Positions 1-6,322 of a stretch of 12,577 nt of DNA are shown one piece after another (the first letter of the stretch is position 1; the number at the start of each line of letters is the position of its first letter). Below the pieces are notes generated by a model. It was not told the origin of the DNA and did no database searches. It saw nothing but the letters and a program-made list of their open reading frames with translations. This stretch comes from SAR202 cluster bacterium Io17-Chloro-G6 (GTDB lineage: Bacteria; Chloroflexota; Dehalococcoidia; UBA3495). A program made the translations under genes and the position numbers. Location of the stretch: assembly GCA_002816585.1 (NCBI GenBank), contig MUCT01000028.1, forward strand, positions 1-12,577. Reading direction: 5' to 3'.

Positions 1-141
1 CAACACCGGATAAGGTTTCCCCATTCGGGTATCCCCGACTATGCCCGCTAGACGGCTCATCGAGGCTTAACGCAGCCTTGCCGCGCCCTTCATCGGCCTT
101 TGGTCCCAAGGCATCCACCGTAAGCCCTTAATAACTTGACC
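1..141 (-). rRNA. 23S ribosomal RNA, 5' end (partial)
   Basis: Read on the minus strand, the sequence starts GGTCAAGTTATTAAGGGC and continues through the conserved domain-I segments GGTGGATGCC, GGCCGATGAAGG and CCGAATGGGGAAACC, which mark the first ~140 nt of bacterial 23S rRNA. The mature 5' end should lie at or within a few bases of 141, by comparison with the Escherichia coli 23S start. The gene runs off the left edge, so its 3' part and any 5S gene are outside the window. No 16S 3' end (the anti-Shine-Dalgarno tail) and no tRNA lie in the ~290 bases upstream before a divergent protein gene, so this is not a standard 16S-tRNA-23S operon. Confidence 0.96.
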
Positions 142-334
142 CACGCAAGGAACTTCAAACCTTTGCGTGCATTTGCTATGCAGGACTAATTGCAGTTTCC
201 TATTCTCTTTTTAAGGTGCCACACAAGAGAAACGACGGTCAGGGGTTTCCCCCGAACCGCCGTCCAGGTATCCCAGGAATCAACTTATTTCAGGTAAGAA
301 TCATCATTAAGCGAGACGCCATACCTCTGTGCGA
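142..334 (-). other. Structured 5' leader of the 23S rRNA transcript
   Basis: This is the stretch between the predicted transcription start (~334) and mature 23S. It contains three inverted repeats: 142-150 with 160-169, directly abutting the 23S end; 203-209 with 225-231; and a compound hairpin whose arms are 234-238 with 260-264, with an inner GGGG/CCCC at 242-245 and 250-253. Such elements suit an rRNA leader with processing stems and possibly antitermination signals. I see no clear boxA consensus, no tRNA and no 16S end. The hairpin functions are inferred from position only. Confidence 0.5.
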
Positions 335-340
335 GATACG

Positions 341-369
341 ATTATATGCGTGCCCAGGAACAGAGTCAA
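341..369 (-). promoter_or_regulatory. Sigma70-type promoter for the 23S rRNA gene
   Basis: On the minus strand a -35 TTGACT (364-369) is followed after exactly 17 bases by a perfect -10 TATAAT (341-346). Transcription would start near 334 and give a leader of roughly 190 nt before mature 23S. The bases just upstream (370-391 on the plus strand) are fairly AT-rich, as in an UP element, though this is weaker evidence. The match is near consensus and points directly at the rRNA gene. Confidence 0.75.
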
Positions 370-428
370 GAGGCATGTGGTGTACAATAATCAACAATTG
401 AAGCAACATCAAAATGGAGTGACTGGGA

Positions 429-713
429 ATGTTGGCTTACAAGGCGATGTACAAATACCTGGAAGTAGGGGTGCACGCCGAGGTTCTGGATTTTCCAGGA
501 GTTATCTCTTGGGGGCCCGACTTGGAGCAGGCGCGGTGCCTGCTGGCTAGCGCGCTGGTGGACATTGCCGAAGTCAGCCTTGTAAACGGTGAGCCGCTGC
601 CCAAACCAGACCCGGCAAGCACCGACACCGAGTCCGACTTAGAAGAACCCATCTACCTGTTGCTACAGGCCGCGTCTAGAGTAGACCTGGTTCCCCAAAA
701 CGCCGCTCCGTGA
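429..713 (+). CDS. hicB: HicB-family antitoxin (first hicBA pair)
   Basis: A 94-residue HicB-like protein. The N-terminal half has the family pattern: a short beta strand (YKYLEVGVHAEV), then the PGV turn followed by Trp-Gly at residues 24-29, then a helix with conserved Glu and Ala (LEQARCLLASAL) and the Gly-Glu-Pro-Leu-Pro segment at about 54-58. HicB proteins bind and neutralise the HicA mRNA interferase and often repress their own operon. No separate C-terminal DNA-binding domain is visible here; residues 60-94 are acidic and probably flexible. The chosen ATG has a GGAG at 416-419, nine bases upstream; an in-frame ATG at 447 is a possible alternative. The stop overlaps the GTG start of hicA, indicating translational coupling. 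The gene is divergent from the 23S promoter. Confidence 0.78.
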   Translation: MLAYKAMYKYLEVGVHAEVLDFPGVISWGPDLEQARCLLASALVDIAEVSLVNGEPLPKPDPASTDTESDLEEPIYLLLQAASRVDLVPQNAAP

Positions 714-898
714 GGCGGCGGGACCTACTGATGCATCTTCGGCAGCACGGTTGCCAGTTCGTTCGCGAGGGAAGGGAGCATTCGATTTGGAGCAACCCCG
801 CTACGAATCGCCGTACTTCCATCCCGCGCCATCGAGAGGTTCAAAACTACACGGCAGAACAAATCTGCAAGCAGCTTGGCATTCCTCGACCGTTCTGA
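710..898 (+). CDS. hicA: HicA-family mRNA interferase toxin (first pair)
   Basis: A 62-residue protein of typical HicA size. HicA toxins have a double-stranded-RNA-binding-like fold and cleave mRNA using one conserved histidine. Here the N-terminal helix (RRRDLLMHLRQHGC) is followed by VREG and the catalytic segment containing His24 in REHSIW. Then come NPATNRRTSIPRH, with a second conserved His at 41, and a C-terminal helix ending KQLGIPRPF. The GTG start at 710 overlaps the hicB stop (GTGA), so the toxin is made after the antitoxin from the same message. The gene appears intact, with all expected motifs. No terminator is evident immediately downstream. Confidence 0.85.
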   Translation: MRRRDLLMHLRQHGCQFVREGREHSIWSNPATNRRTSIPRHREVQNYTAEQICKQLGIPRPF

Positions 899-1050
899 TT
901 CCCCACACGGAGACTGTTTAGAGCCTTGTCGCGAGACGCTGCCCACGGCCAGAGTCAATAGATTTCTGACGCCTTTTTCCAGCTTCCCGGCGAACCGATC
1001 GGCCTAGACACGGCCACAGGTGTCCGAACCTCGCATCTCATTTGGTTAGT

Positions 1051-1079
1051 TTGACATAATCAATTTGGTTGTGTAGACT
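1051..1079 (+). promoter_or_regulatory. Sigma70-type promoter for the beta-helix gene
   Basis: A consensus -35 TTGACA at 1051-1056 is separated by 17 bases from the -10-like TAGACT at 1074-1079 (four of six consensus bases). It lies in the 269-base gap (899-1167) between hicA and the beta-helix gene. Transcription would start near 1086 and leave a leader of about 80 nt. The rest of the gap shows no gene; a weak inverted repeat AATGAG/CTCATT (1097-1102, 1124-1129) falls in the leader. Confidence 0.55.
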
Positions 1080-1192
1080 CCCACATGCATCACCGGAATG
1101 AGCAGGAAATTGCGGGATTTTCACTCATTTTCTACAAATTCAGCGAGAACATGAGGGAGAAGAGAACATGAGAAAGCTAACGTTTAGTAGCA

Positions 1193-2260
1193 ATGCTGAT
1201 GCTGGTGGTGGGGCTGATGGTCTCTGGGGGAGTGGTGACGGCTGGCGATGTAAGTTGTGGTGACACCCTGACGACCGATACGACGCTGCATGAAGACCTG
1301 ACTTGTATTACGACTCCAGGGTTGATCATTGGCGCCGACGATATCACGGTGGACTTAAACGGACATACGATTACTGGAGCGGCTTGTGGTTTTTGTCATG
1401 GTATTCGGAACGGCGATAGTGACGCCGACGACCCCTTTCAGGCGGGTACCAGTTCGGGCTTCAGTGATGTGACCATCAAGAATGGGACAGTCGAGGGTTT
1501 CGAGCAGGGCATCCGAGGTTGGGAAGTCAGCGGCTTCACCATAAAAGACATGGTGGTGAAAGACCAGACCAGCAGCAACGCCATTGATATCCTGCACAGC
1601 AGCGACGTCAGGATTAAGGATACCACGGTGACGATCGGCATTGGGTTAGCGCCCGAAGCCATTCGACTCGAAAACGTGGATGGCGCGACGGTCAAGAATG
1701 TAGACGTTGATGGCGGGAGCGTTGGGGTCAACTTTGGATGCGCTCCCTGTAACACAGGTGAGCAGACCAACGGGGTAATCATAGACAGCTCTTTCGCCAA
1801 CAACGGCAACGGGATTCTTCTGGCGTCCACGACCGATGCCATGGTCAGGAGGAACACGGTCACAGATTCAGCCGGCAGTAGCATCCTGGTCGGCCTGAGT
1901 TTCCTCAACGGCGTTTTTGGCTTCCCTGCCGATGCATTCCCGGCCATTACCGGCGTCAAGCTGTTCGACAACACGGTTGTAGACAGCGGTAGCAACGGCA
2001 TACTTCTGGTTCAGACCAGTGGCTCCAACCTTTTTGGCAACACGATCACCGGAAGCGCTGGCAGAGGGATATGGCTAATCAATGGGTCTTCGCTAATTGG
2101 CGCTTCGGTTAGCGGTGACTCCACGGGCAACAACCTATTCAGAAACACTGCCACAGGAAACGGTGGCAACGACATGGAGCATGACGCAGGCAGCACTCCC
2201 AACAAGTGGAAGAAAAACACCTGCGTCACGAGTTCCGGTGCTGACATCGACTGCCCGTAG
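1193..2260 (+). CDS. Secreted right-handed parallel beta-helix protein (NosD/PbH1-like), start apparently frameshifted
   Basis: The open frame encodes 355 residues rich in short PbH1-type repeats (patterns such as GVIIDSSFANNGNGILL, MVRRNTVTDSAG and LFGNTITGSAGRGIWL), the hallmark of a right-handed parallel beta-helix. The hydrophobic N terminus followed by TAG resembles a signal peptide, so the protein is probably exported. It contains CGFC (65-68), CAPC (183-186) and a Cys-containing C-terminal cap ending DIDCP. ATG 1193 has no Shine-Dalgarno site and gives a signal peptide with no basic n-region. ATG 1168 has a strong AGGGAG site (1154-1159) and encodes MRKL, but in another frame. Removing one base near 1180 would join MRKL to RLVAMLMLVVGLMV, a textbook signal peptide. 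The true start is therefore probably 1168 with a frameshift or read error. Substrate unknown; such folds occur in polysaccharide-acting and surface proteins. Confidence 0.75.
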   Translation: MLMLVVGLMVSGGVVTAGDVSCGDTLTTDTTLHEDLTCITTPGLIIGADDITVDLNGHTITGAACGFCHGIRNGDSDADDPFQAGTSSGFSDVTIKNGTVEGFEQGIRGWEVSGFTIKDMVVKDQTSSNAIDILHSSDVRIKDTTVTIGIGLAPEAIRLENVDGATVKNVDVDGGSVGVNFGCAPCNTGEQTNGVIIDSSFANNGNGILLASTTDAMVRRNTVTDSAGSSILVGLSFLNGVFGFPADAFPAITGVKLFDNTVVDSGSNGILLVQTSGSNLFGNTITGSAGRGIWLINGSSLIGASVSGDSTGNNLFRNTATGNGGNDMEHDAGSTPNKWKKNTCVTSSGADIDCP

Positions 2261-2287
2261 CGGCGGCGGAATTTGAATGATTTGTAA

Positions 2288-2318
2288 GGGCGGGGTCGAA
2301 TGGCCCCGCTCCTTTTAT
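2288..2318 (+). terminator. Rho-independent terminator after the beta-helix gene
   Basis: A GC-rich stem (GCGGGG at 2290-2295 with CCCCGC at 2304-2309, extended by two pairs on the outside, one of them G-T) encloses a short loop and is followed by a T-rich tract at 2313-2318. It begins 28 bases after the stop codon. On the opposite strand the stem is not followed by a T run, so it serves mainly the plus strand. Confidence 0.8.
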
Positions 2319-2349
2319 TCGCGCTCGCCACTCGAAGGATCGGCCCCCT

Positions 2350-3207
2350 CTACCGCCCCGTAAACTCCGCCGGGCGCTTCTCCAGGAAGGCTTGGACGGC
2401 TTCTTTGTGGTCCTCGGTCTTGCGGACCTGCTCCTGGGCCACGTGAGCCAGGTCCAGCGCTTCCTCGAAGTCCATGGACAGGCTCTTGTGGACCAGGTAC
2501 TTGATCAGCGCCTGAGACTGGGTCGCCCCCTTGGCTAGCCGCGTGGCCAGCTCCAGCGAAGCATCCATCAACTCGCCATCGGGGAACACCTTGCTGGCGA
2601 TCCCCAGCCGGTAAGCCTCGGCCCCGTCGATGCGGTCGCCGGTGTATTGGATCAGCAGGGTGTTGCTCATTCCGATCAACCGCGGCAACTGCCAGCAGCT
2701 ACCGTCGCCGGGGATCAGCCCCATCCTGGAAAAGGCCTCGGAGAAGACTGCTTTTTCAGCGGCGTAGCGGATGTCACAGGCCAGGGCCACGCCCATACCA
2801 ACGCCGATGGCGTGCCCGTTGACTGCCGCGATGGACGGCTTCTGTAGTTTGTGGATCCGTAGGGGAATCCTGCTCGCCTGTCCGCCCAGGGCGACTTTCT
2901 GGCCACGGGTGGCGTACTGACTCTCCATCTTGCCCCACGGGAGGCTCGCCTCTTCTCCTTTTTCATCCCCCTTTTCCCGGTCCTGTATCTGCTGGTTGAA
3001 TCCGCGGACGTTGGCCCCGGAACAAAATGATGGTTCAGTCCCGGTGAAGAGCACCACCCGCGCTAATGAGTCATCCTCAAAGTTGTCCAGGCACTCCATC
3101 AGTTCGTCAGCCATCTGAGGGCCCAGGGCGTTCCGGGTGGGTGGGTCATGCATGGTAATGACGAACACTCCCTCTCGGTTTTCTGTTTGGATGAATTCGT
3201 AGGCCAT
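2350..3207 (-). CDS. Enoyl-CoA hydratase/isomerase (crotonase) family protein lacking the hydratase glutamates
   Basis: A 285-residue crotonase-fold protein, likely acting on an acyl-CoA thioester. The first oxyanion-hole segment is FCSGANVRGF (61-70) and the second is around VNGHAIGVGMG (129-139), followed by ACDIRYA. Aligned by eye to classical enoyl-CoA hydratase, the two catalytic glutamates (144 and 164 in rat) are replaced by Gly139 and Phe159. The later motif GLIPGDGSCWQLPRLIG keeps an Asp (168), as seen in isomerase-type members such as PaaG relatives. Isomerase or another CoA-ester activity is thus more likely than simple hydration. The start at 3207 is chosen over the upstream extension to 3336 because AGGTGA (complement of 3213-3218) precedes it and family homology begins there. 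An insertion of charged residues (about 72-90) is unusual. It is divergent from the MOSC gene. Confidence 0.85.
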   Translation of the reverse strand: MAYEFIQTENREGVFVITMHDPPTRNALGPQMADELMECLDNFEDDSLARVVLFTGTEPSFCSGANVRGFNQQIQDREKGDEKGEEASLPWGKMESQYATRGQKVALGGQASRIPLRIHKLQKPSIAAVNGHAIGVGMGVALACDIRYAAEKAVFSEAFSRMGLIPGDGSCWQLPRLIGMSNTLLIQYTGDRIDGAEAYRLGIASKVFPDGELMDASLELATRLAKGATQSQALIKYLVHKSLSMDFEEALDLAHVAQEQVRKTEDHKEAVQAFLEKRPAEFTGR

Positions 3208-3442
3208 GGCATTCACCTGCTTAGTCGATTTTTTTAGCCAACCGGCAGCCGATTGAAGACTGTATATAGGGGACGGTATAGATCGGTGGCGCCCTCGCGA
3301 CGCAGCAGCTATAATTTGGGGGGTTATAGTCACCACATGGGGTCACCGGTGTGCCACCAGGTAGGCCTCAGATTAGCATAGGTCCCAATACGAGACAACA
3401 CGAATCTGCCAACTGATTGACCACCCGAGGAGACACGCCGTC

Positions 3443-3889
3443 ATGCAGCAAGGAACGATAACAAACCTCCATATCGCCCGAGTTAAGGAAACGCCTTCGC
3501 ACCCGGTCCAAGAGGCGACGGCCTTATCCGGGAAAGGCCTGGAAGGCGACCGCAGTTGCAAGGAAGGGAACCTGCGTCAGGTGCTGTTCATGGACCAGGA
3601 GACACTAGATGAGTTCGGGTTGGCTCCCGGGCAGATCAAAGAAAATATCACCACCGTCGGCCTAGACCTTTCCCAAACCGAGAAGGGCCAGGTGTTCTTG
3701 ATCGGCGACGAAGTGACCATGGAGATCGTGGGCGAGTGCGAACCATGTGGCAAGATGGATGCCATTCGGCAAGGTCTCCAACAAGAGCTAAACCACCGCC
3801 GCGGCATGTTGGCTCGGGTCATCAACGGCGGCCACATCAAAGTCGGCGACTCGGTAAGGGTGTCGAGCCGAGAGCCTGCAACACCCTAG
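3443..3889 (+). CDS. MOSC domain-containing protein
   Basis: A 148-residue stand-alone MOSC domain, the fold found at the C terminus of molybdenum-cofactor sulfurases and in YiiM-type proteins, proposed to bind Moco and handle sulfur. Visible signatures are GLEGDR (32-37), RQVLFMDQETL (45-55), PGQIKENITT (62-71), a CEPC motif with Cys99 and Cys102 (the conserved metal/sulfur ligand region), and the C-terminal RRGMLARVINGGHIKVGD (119-136). GAGGAG at 3427-3432 lies ten bases before the ATG. A TATAAT at 3310-3315 could be its -10 element, but its -35 is poor. The gene is monocistronic, divergent from the crotonase and closed by a strong terminator. Substrate and partner enzyme cannot be told from the sequence. 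Confidence 0.88.
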   Translation: MQQGTITNLHIARVKETPSHPVQEATALSGKGLEGDRSCKEGNLRQVLFMDQETLDEFGLAPGQIKENITTVGLDLSQTEKGQVFLIGDEVTMEIVGECEPCGKMDAIRQGLQQELNHRRGMLARVINGGHIKVGDSVRVSSREPATP

Positions 3890-3900
3890 TTATCGAAACA

Positions 3901-3946
3901 GAGAAGGCCCCGTCCTTCCACGAAAAGGACGGGGCCTTCTTGTTTT
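3901..3946. terminator. Strong, probably bidirectional Rho-independent terminator
   Basis: A perfect 15-base-pair stem (3903-3917 with 3925-3939, further extendable outward) has a seven-base loop and is followed on the plus strand by TTGTTTT (3940-3946). It lies between the convergent MOSC gene (stop 3889) and the minus-strand DinB-type gene (stop 3964). On the minus strand the stem is followed by CTCTGTTT, so it may stop both transcripts. Confidence 0.9.
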
Positions 3947-3963
3947 CCCAAGAGGTTTGGGCG

Positions 3964-4536
3964 TTAGGGTGTCCGGCCGCTCATGCCCAGCATCCGGTCC
4001 TGGAAACTGGCTGTGTCTGGTACAATGACCTCCGGCCCGAATGCGCCCCTTTCCCTGCCGGTTGGCGCAACATTCACGATGACATTGTAGCCTATCTCGC
4101 ACAATCCGCTATCCAATGTAGTGTTCTGGCCGGTGGCCTTGGCCAAATCCCAGGTGTGGATGATCATGTCCACGATTGGCACCATGATGAACTGGCCGCC
4201 CGGCATCGCACCGAAAGCAGTCTCAACAGTGTCTTCCAGGTTGATCGACTTAATGGTGGCCAGGGTAGAGTCAGCGATCGATTTGAATGCTGACTCCGCG
4301 CCTTCGGACGGCAAATCATGGGCCACGTTCCCCATGGTAGACATATCGAAGTCGACCTTGGACAGTGTGCTATTGGCGAAGTTTTGGACCGCCAGCGCGT
4401 GGTTGATCAACGATTGTACGTTCCAATCCGTGCAGGGAGTCGATGTACCGTTTTTGCCGGAACTCCCAGCGAGGATTGGCTGGAGTTGTGCCTAGGCTTT
4501 TTCGTAGATGTCAGCGGGGTTTGGTCCTTGTGCCAT
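3964..4536 (-). pseudogene. DinB-superfamily (TIGR03086 / maleylpyruvate-isomerase-like) gene with an in-frame TAG at codon 15
   Basis: Read from ATG 4536 to TAA 3964, the frame has 190 codons, the expected length for TIGR03086-type, mycothiol-dependent-isomerase-like four-helix metalloenzymes. It starts MAQGPNPADIYEKA, hits TAG at 4492-4494, and resumes in the same frame AQLQPILAG, then TPCTDWNVQSLINHAL, a family N-terminal motif with a metal-ligand His. Further on are VDMIIHTWDLAKATG, matching the D/E-x3-H metal site, and the typical C-terminal FGPEV...QDRMLGMSGRTP. A perfect AGGAGG (complement of 4543-4548), six bases before the ATG, and a good promoter show that expression signals are intact. 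A single nonsense mutation (perhaps CAG to TAG) or a read error is the simplest reading. The only clear restart, TTG at 4410, would remove the TPCTDW motif. The substrate is unknown. Confidence 0.85.
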
Positions 4537-4654
4537 GGTAGTCCTCCTAAGCGGTTGAGAAATTTGGGTTCCGGGGTACATACGTAGAAGACCCCACAGC
4601 GGATCGCACAGGCTTTGGACCGTCCTTGAAATATCCAGCGCGAATGTGGCCGGA

Positions 4655-4683
4655 ATTGTATCGGGCGCAATAAAAACGGTCAA
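4655..4683 (-). promoter_or_regulatory. Promoter for the DinB-type gene, overlapping the upstream terminator
   Basis: On the minus strand a -35 TTGACC (4678-4683) and a -10 TACAAT (4655-4660) are separated by exactly 17 bases. The -35 hexamer lies within the 3' arm of the MmgE/PrpD terminator hairpin, and the T tract of that terminator is the promoter spacer. Transcription would start near 4648, giving a leader of about 110 nt that contains a small GGGGT/ACCCC hairpin. Confidence 0.65.
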
Positions 4684-4714
4684 CCGAGCAATGTCTCTGC
4701 CCGGTTGACCGTTT
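4668..4714 (-). terminator. Rho-independent terminator of the MmgE/PrpD gene
   Basis: A 13-base-pair perfect stem (4702-4714 with 4674-4686), with a 15-base loop, is followed on the minus strand by TTTTTATT. It begins 18 bases after the MmgE/PrpD stop codon. Its distal arm also carries the -35 hexamer of the next gene. Confidence 0.85.
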
Positions 4715-4731
4715 GTCGAAACAGGCCTCGA

Positions 4732-6102
4732 TTACGACTTTTCGGCCACCAGTGTGCTGCGGATGGCGGTGGCGATGTCCGTCATCTCGGGTATGTTCTC
4801 CCAGGTCTCCATCGCCTTGGCGGTGCCGTCGGAAGAGAGTACCCGGGAGACGTTCTCTTGGAACTTCTCCTTGATCGCGTCAAAACCCCAGGGGTTTTTC
4901 TGGCTGCCCAGGATGTCGGCCCGAGCGGTGATGTGCTCGAAGACCCGGCCATCTTTCAAGGTGATCTTGACCTTGAGGCCGTCGGAAGATTCGGTCAGCA
5001 GTTCCTCGGACTTGGCCATCACCCTGGTGCGTACTCTGCCCATGGTGTCATTTATCGTCCCGTCCGCGATCTTGTCTTCAGTGAAGGTGTCGATGCCCAC
5101 CTCGCCGTCCACCAAAGCCGCGGCCACGTTGTACTTGGCGCTGAACTTGCCCTTCAATTCATCGTCGGGTTCCTGGTAGAGCATGACCACCGAGAAGTAG
5201 GACTGGTCGATCTCAGCGTCCGCGACGTCTTCGTAGGTGAAGTTGTTATCCCGCATCAGGCTGAATAGGCTGTCCAGCATGGCGTGGTTGCCGCCGCAAC
5301 AGGGGTACTTCTTGATTATCAAGGCGTCCTGAGTTCGGAAGGGCTTGCCCATATTGTCGGCCATGCTGTCTAGATCGTAGATGCCCTCTCCCAGGACCAC
5401 GTTGGCGAATCCGAAGGGGTGTTCGATCACCTGATCTCCGGCGGTCAACCCCATCTGGGCCAACTGCACGGCGGTGACTCCATCGCGGCCGACCAGGCCC
5501 GCATGCAGGGGCTTGGTCATGGTGCCAAAGTTATGGATCAGGCCGGAAGACATGGAACCGGCCATGCCCAGGGCCATGATTGTCTGGTGTTCGTCCAGTT
5601 TCAGCAGCTTGGCGCAGGCGGCGGTGCAGGCCAGCCGGCCTATTACCGCGGTGCTGTGAAAGCCCTTATCCATCTGCTTGTACTGGGTCTCGTGGGCCAA
5701 CGCCAGGCCGATCTCGCAGCCAACAACATAGGCCTCCAGCAGGTCGCGGCCGGTGGCGCCGGTGTGCTCGCCAATCGCAAGCAAGGCCGGGAAGATGGCT
5801 ACGGTAGGATGGCCAAACCCTCCGAAATCATCGTAATCAAGGGCGTGGCCCATGGTGCCGTTGGCCAGCGCGGCGTTGGCCTGGGTGCTCTGGAACCCCC
5901 CGGCCAAAACGGTCGACTCAGGGGCGGCCGCCTGGCTGCTGGTATACTTCTGGATGATCTCGCCAACGGGCTGGAGCGAGCCCGCCAGGATAACCCCCAA
6001 AAGGTCGAAGCAAGACTCATTAGCGACGCGGATGGCGTCGGGTGGGATGTCCTCGTAGCTGGTGTTGACGATCCACTTGGCGATGGTTTCGGTTGCGCCC
6101 AT
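4732..6102 (-). CDS. MmgE/PrpD family protein
   Basis: A full-length 456-residue member of the MmgE/PrpD family, which includes 2-methylcitrate dehydratase and cis-aconitate decarboxylase and acts on small polycarboxylates without a metal. Family landmarks are all present: the GHALDYDD...GHPTVAIFPALLA segment (85-109) with acidic residues and His98, the TKPLHAGLVGRDG segment (196-208) with Lys197, and KKYPCCGGNHAMLD (264-277) with His273. These match positions lining the active site in characterised relatives. GGAGGT (complement of 6108-6113) lies five bases before the ATG. It is monocistronic, with its own promoter and terminator. No other methylcitrate-cycle gene is nearby, so dehydratase, decarboxylase or another activity cannot be separated by sequence alone; many Chloroflexota paralogs are uncharacterised. 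Confidence 0.92.
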   Translation of the reverse strand: MGATETIAKWIVNTSYEDIPPDAIRVANESCFDLLGVILAGSLQPVGEIIQKYTSSQAAAPESTVLAGGFQSTQANAALANGTMGHALDYDDFGGFGHPTVAIFPALLAIGEHTGATGRDLLEAYVVGCEIGLALAHETQYKQMDKGFHSTAVIGRLACTAACAKLLKLDEHQTIMALGMAGSMSSGLIHNFGTMTKPLHAGLVGRDGVTAVQLAQMGLTAGDQVIEHPFGFANVVLGEGIYDLDSMADNMGKPFRTQDALIIKKYPCCGGNHAMLDSLFSLMRDNNFTYEDVADAEIDQSYFSVVMLYQEPDDELKGKFSAKYNVAAALVDGEVGIDTFTEDKIADGTINDTMGRVRTRVMAKSEELLTESSDGLKVKITLKDGRVFEHITARADILGSQKNPWGFDAIKEKFQENVSRVLSSDGTAKAMETWENIPEMTDIATAIRSTLVAEKS

Positions 6103-6155
6103 CTCATACCTCCGTTCTGTCGCTCTTTTCGTATCAGACCCTGATTGTGCGGCCC

Positions 6156-6183
6156 ATTATATACCGGATGCGGGCGCGGGCAA
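6156..6183 (-). promoter_or_regulatory. Promoter for the MmgE/PrpD gene
   Basis: On the minus strand a -35-like TTGCCC (6178-6183) is followed after 16 bases by a perfect -10 TATAAT (6156-6161). The predicted start near 6150 leaves a short leader of about 50 nt. The -35 box directly abuts the oxidoreductase gene fragment beginning at 6184. Confidence 0.6.
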
Positions 6184-6294
6184 GGGGTGATGAGTTGCTC
6201 CATCGCCTATAACCTGGCCGCTATGTTGACACGAGATATGTGCTGCCATACGCTTTTAACATCATCCACAGAAGTGGAATCGAAGTCCGCCTAA
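6184..6294 (+). pseudogene. Remnant of the 5' end of a DAO-type oxidoreductase gene
   Basis: Bases 6184-6220 match 6845-6881, inside the intact oxidoreductase gene, at 34 of 37 positions, including an uninterrupted 19-base run. In the same reading frame it encodes GVMSCSIAYNLA, against GVMGCSIAYNLA in the intact gene: the C-terminal half of the GxGxxG FAD-binding motif and the following helix. Similarity stops abruptly at 6220; the frame then runs through unrelated codons to TAA at 6292. No start is available upstream in frame except ATG 6190, giving a 34-residue peptide unlikely to fold. It looks like a leftover of a second oxidoreductase copy, lying immediately before the second hicBA module. 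Confidence 0.65.
6226..6254 (+). promoter_or_regulatory. Possible promoter and operator region for the second hicBA pair
   Basis: A perfect -35 TTGACA at 6226-6231 is followed after 17 bases by a weak -10, TACGCT (6249-6254, three of six). Downstream, between promoter and GTG start, lies an inverted repeat CGAAGT (6281-6286) / ACTTCG (6295-6300) with an eight-base spacer. It could be an operator, because HicB proteins commonly autoregulate. Both assignments are inferential. Confidence 0.35.
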
Positions 6295-6322
6295 ACTTCG
6301 GCGTAACCCTTGGAGAATCGTA

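Noticed and set aside
142..428. A tRNA or 16S end in the 23S upstream region
   Set aside because: No cloverleaf, no TTC-type T loop in context and no anti-Shine-Dalgarno tail could be found on the minus strand.
1438..2001. Minus-strand open frame inside the beta-helix gene
   Set aside because: Low-complexity Leu/Pro/Ser-rich translation opposite a gene with clear repeat structure.
4492..4494. TAG read as a sense codon (reassigned or recoded)
   Set aside because: The beta-helix, crotonase, MOSC, oxidoreductase, TPR, amidohydrolase, CoxG-like and cyclase genes all end in TAG, so TAG is an ordinary stop here.
5419..6144. Plus-strand open frame antisense to MmgE/PrpD
   Set aside because: The minus-strand protein is full length with all family motifs; the plus-strand translation is Gly/Ala-rich with no domain.
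6281..6300. CGAAGT/ACTTCG inverted repeat as a firm HicB operator
   Set aside because: Short arms, a long spacer and no DNA-binding domain in the encoded HicB; mentioned only as a possibility.
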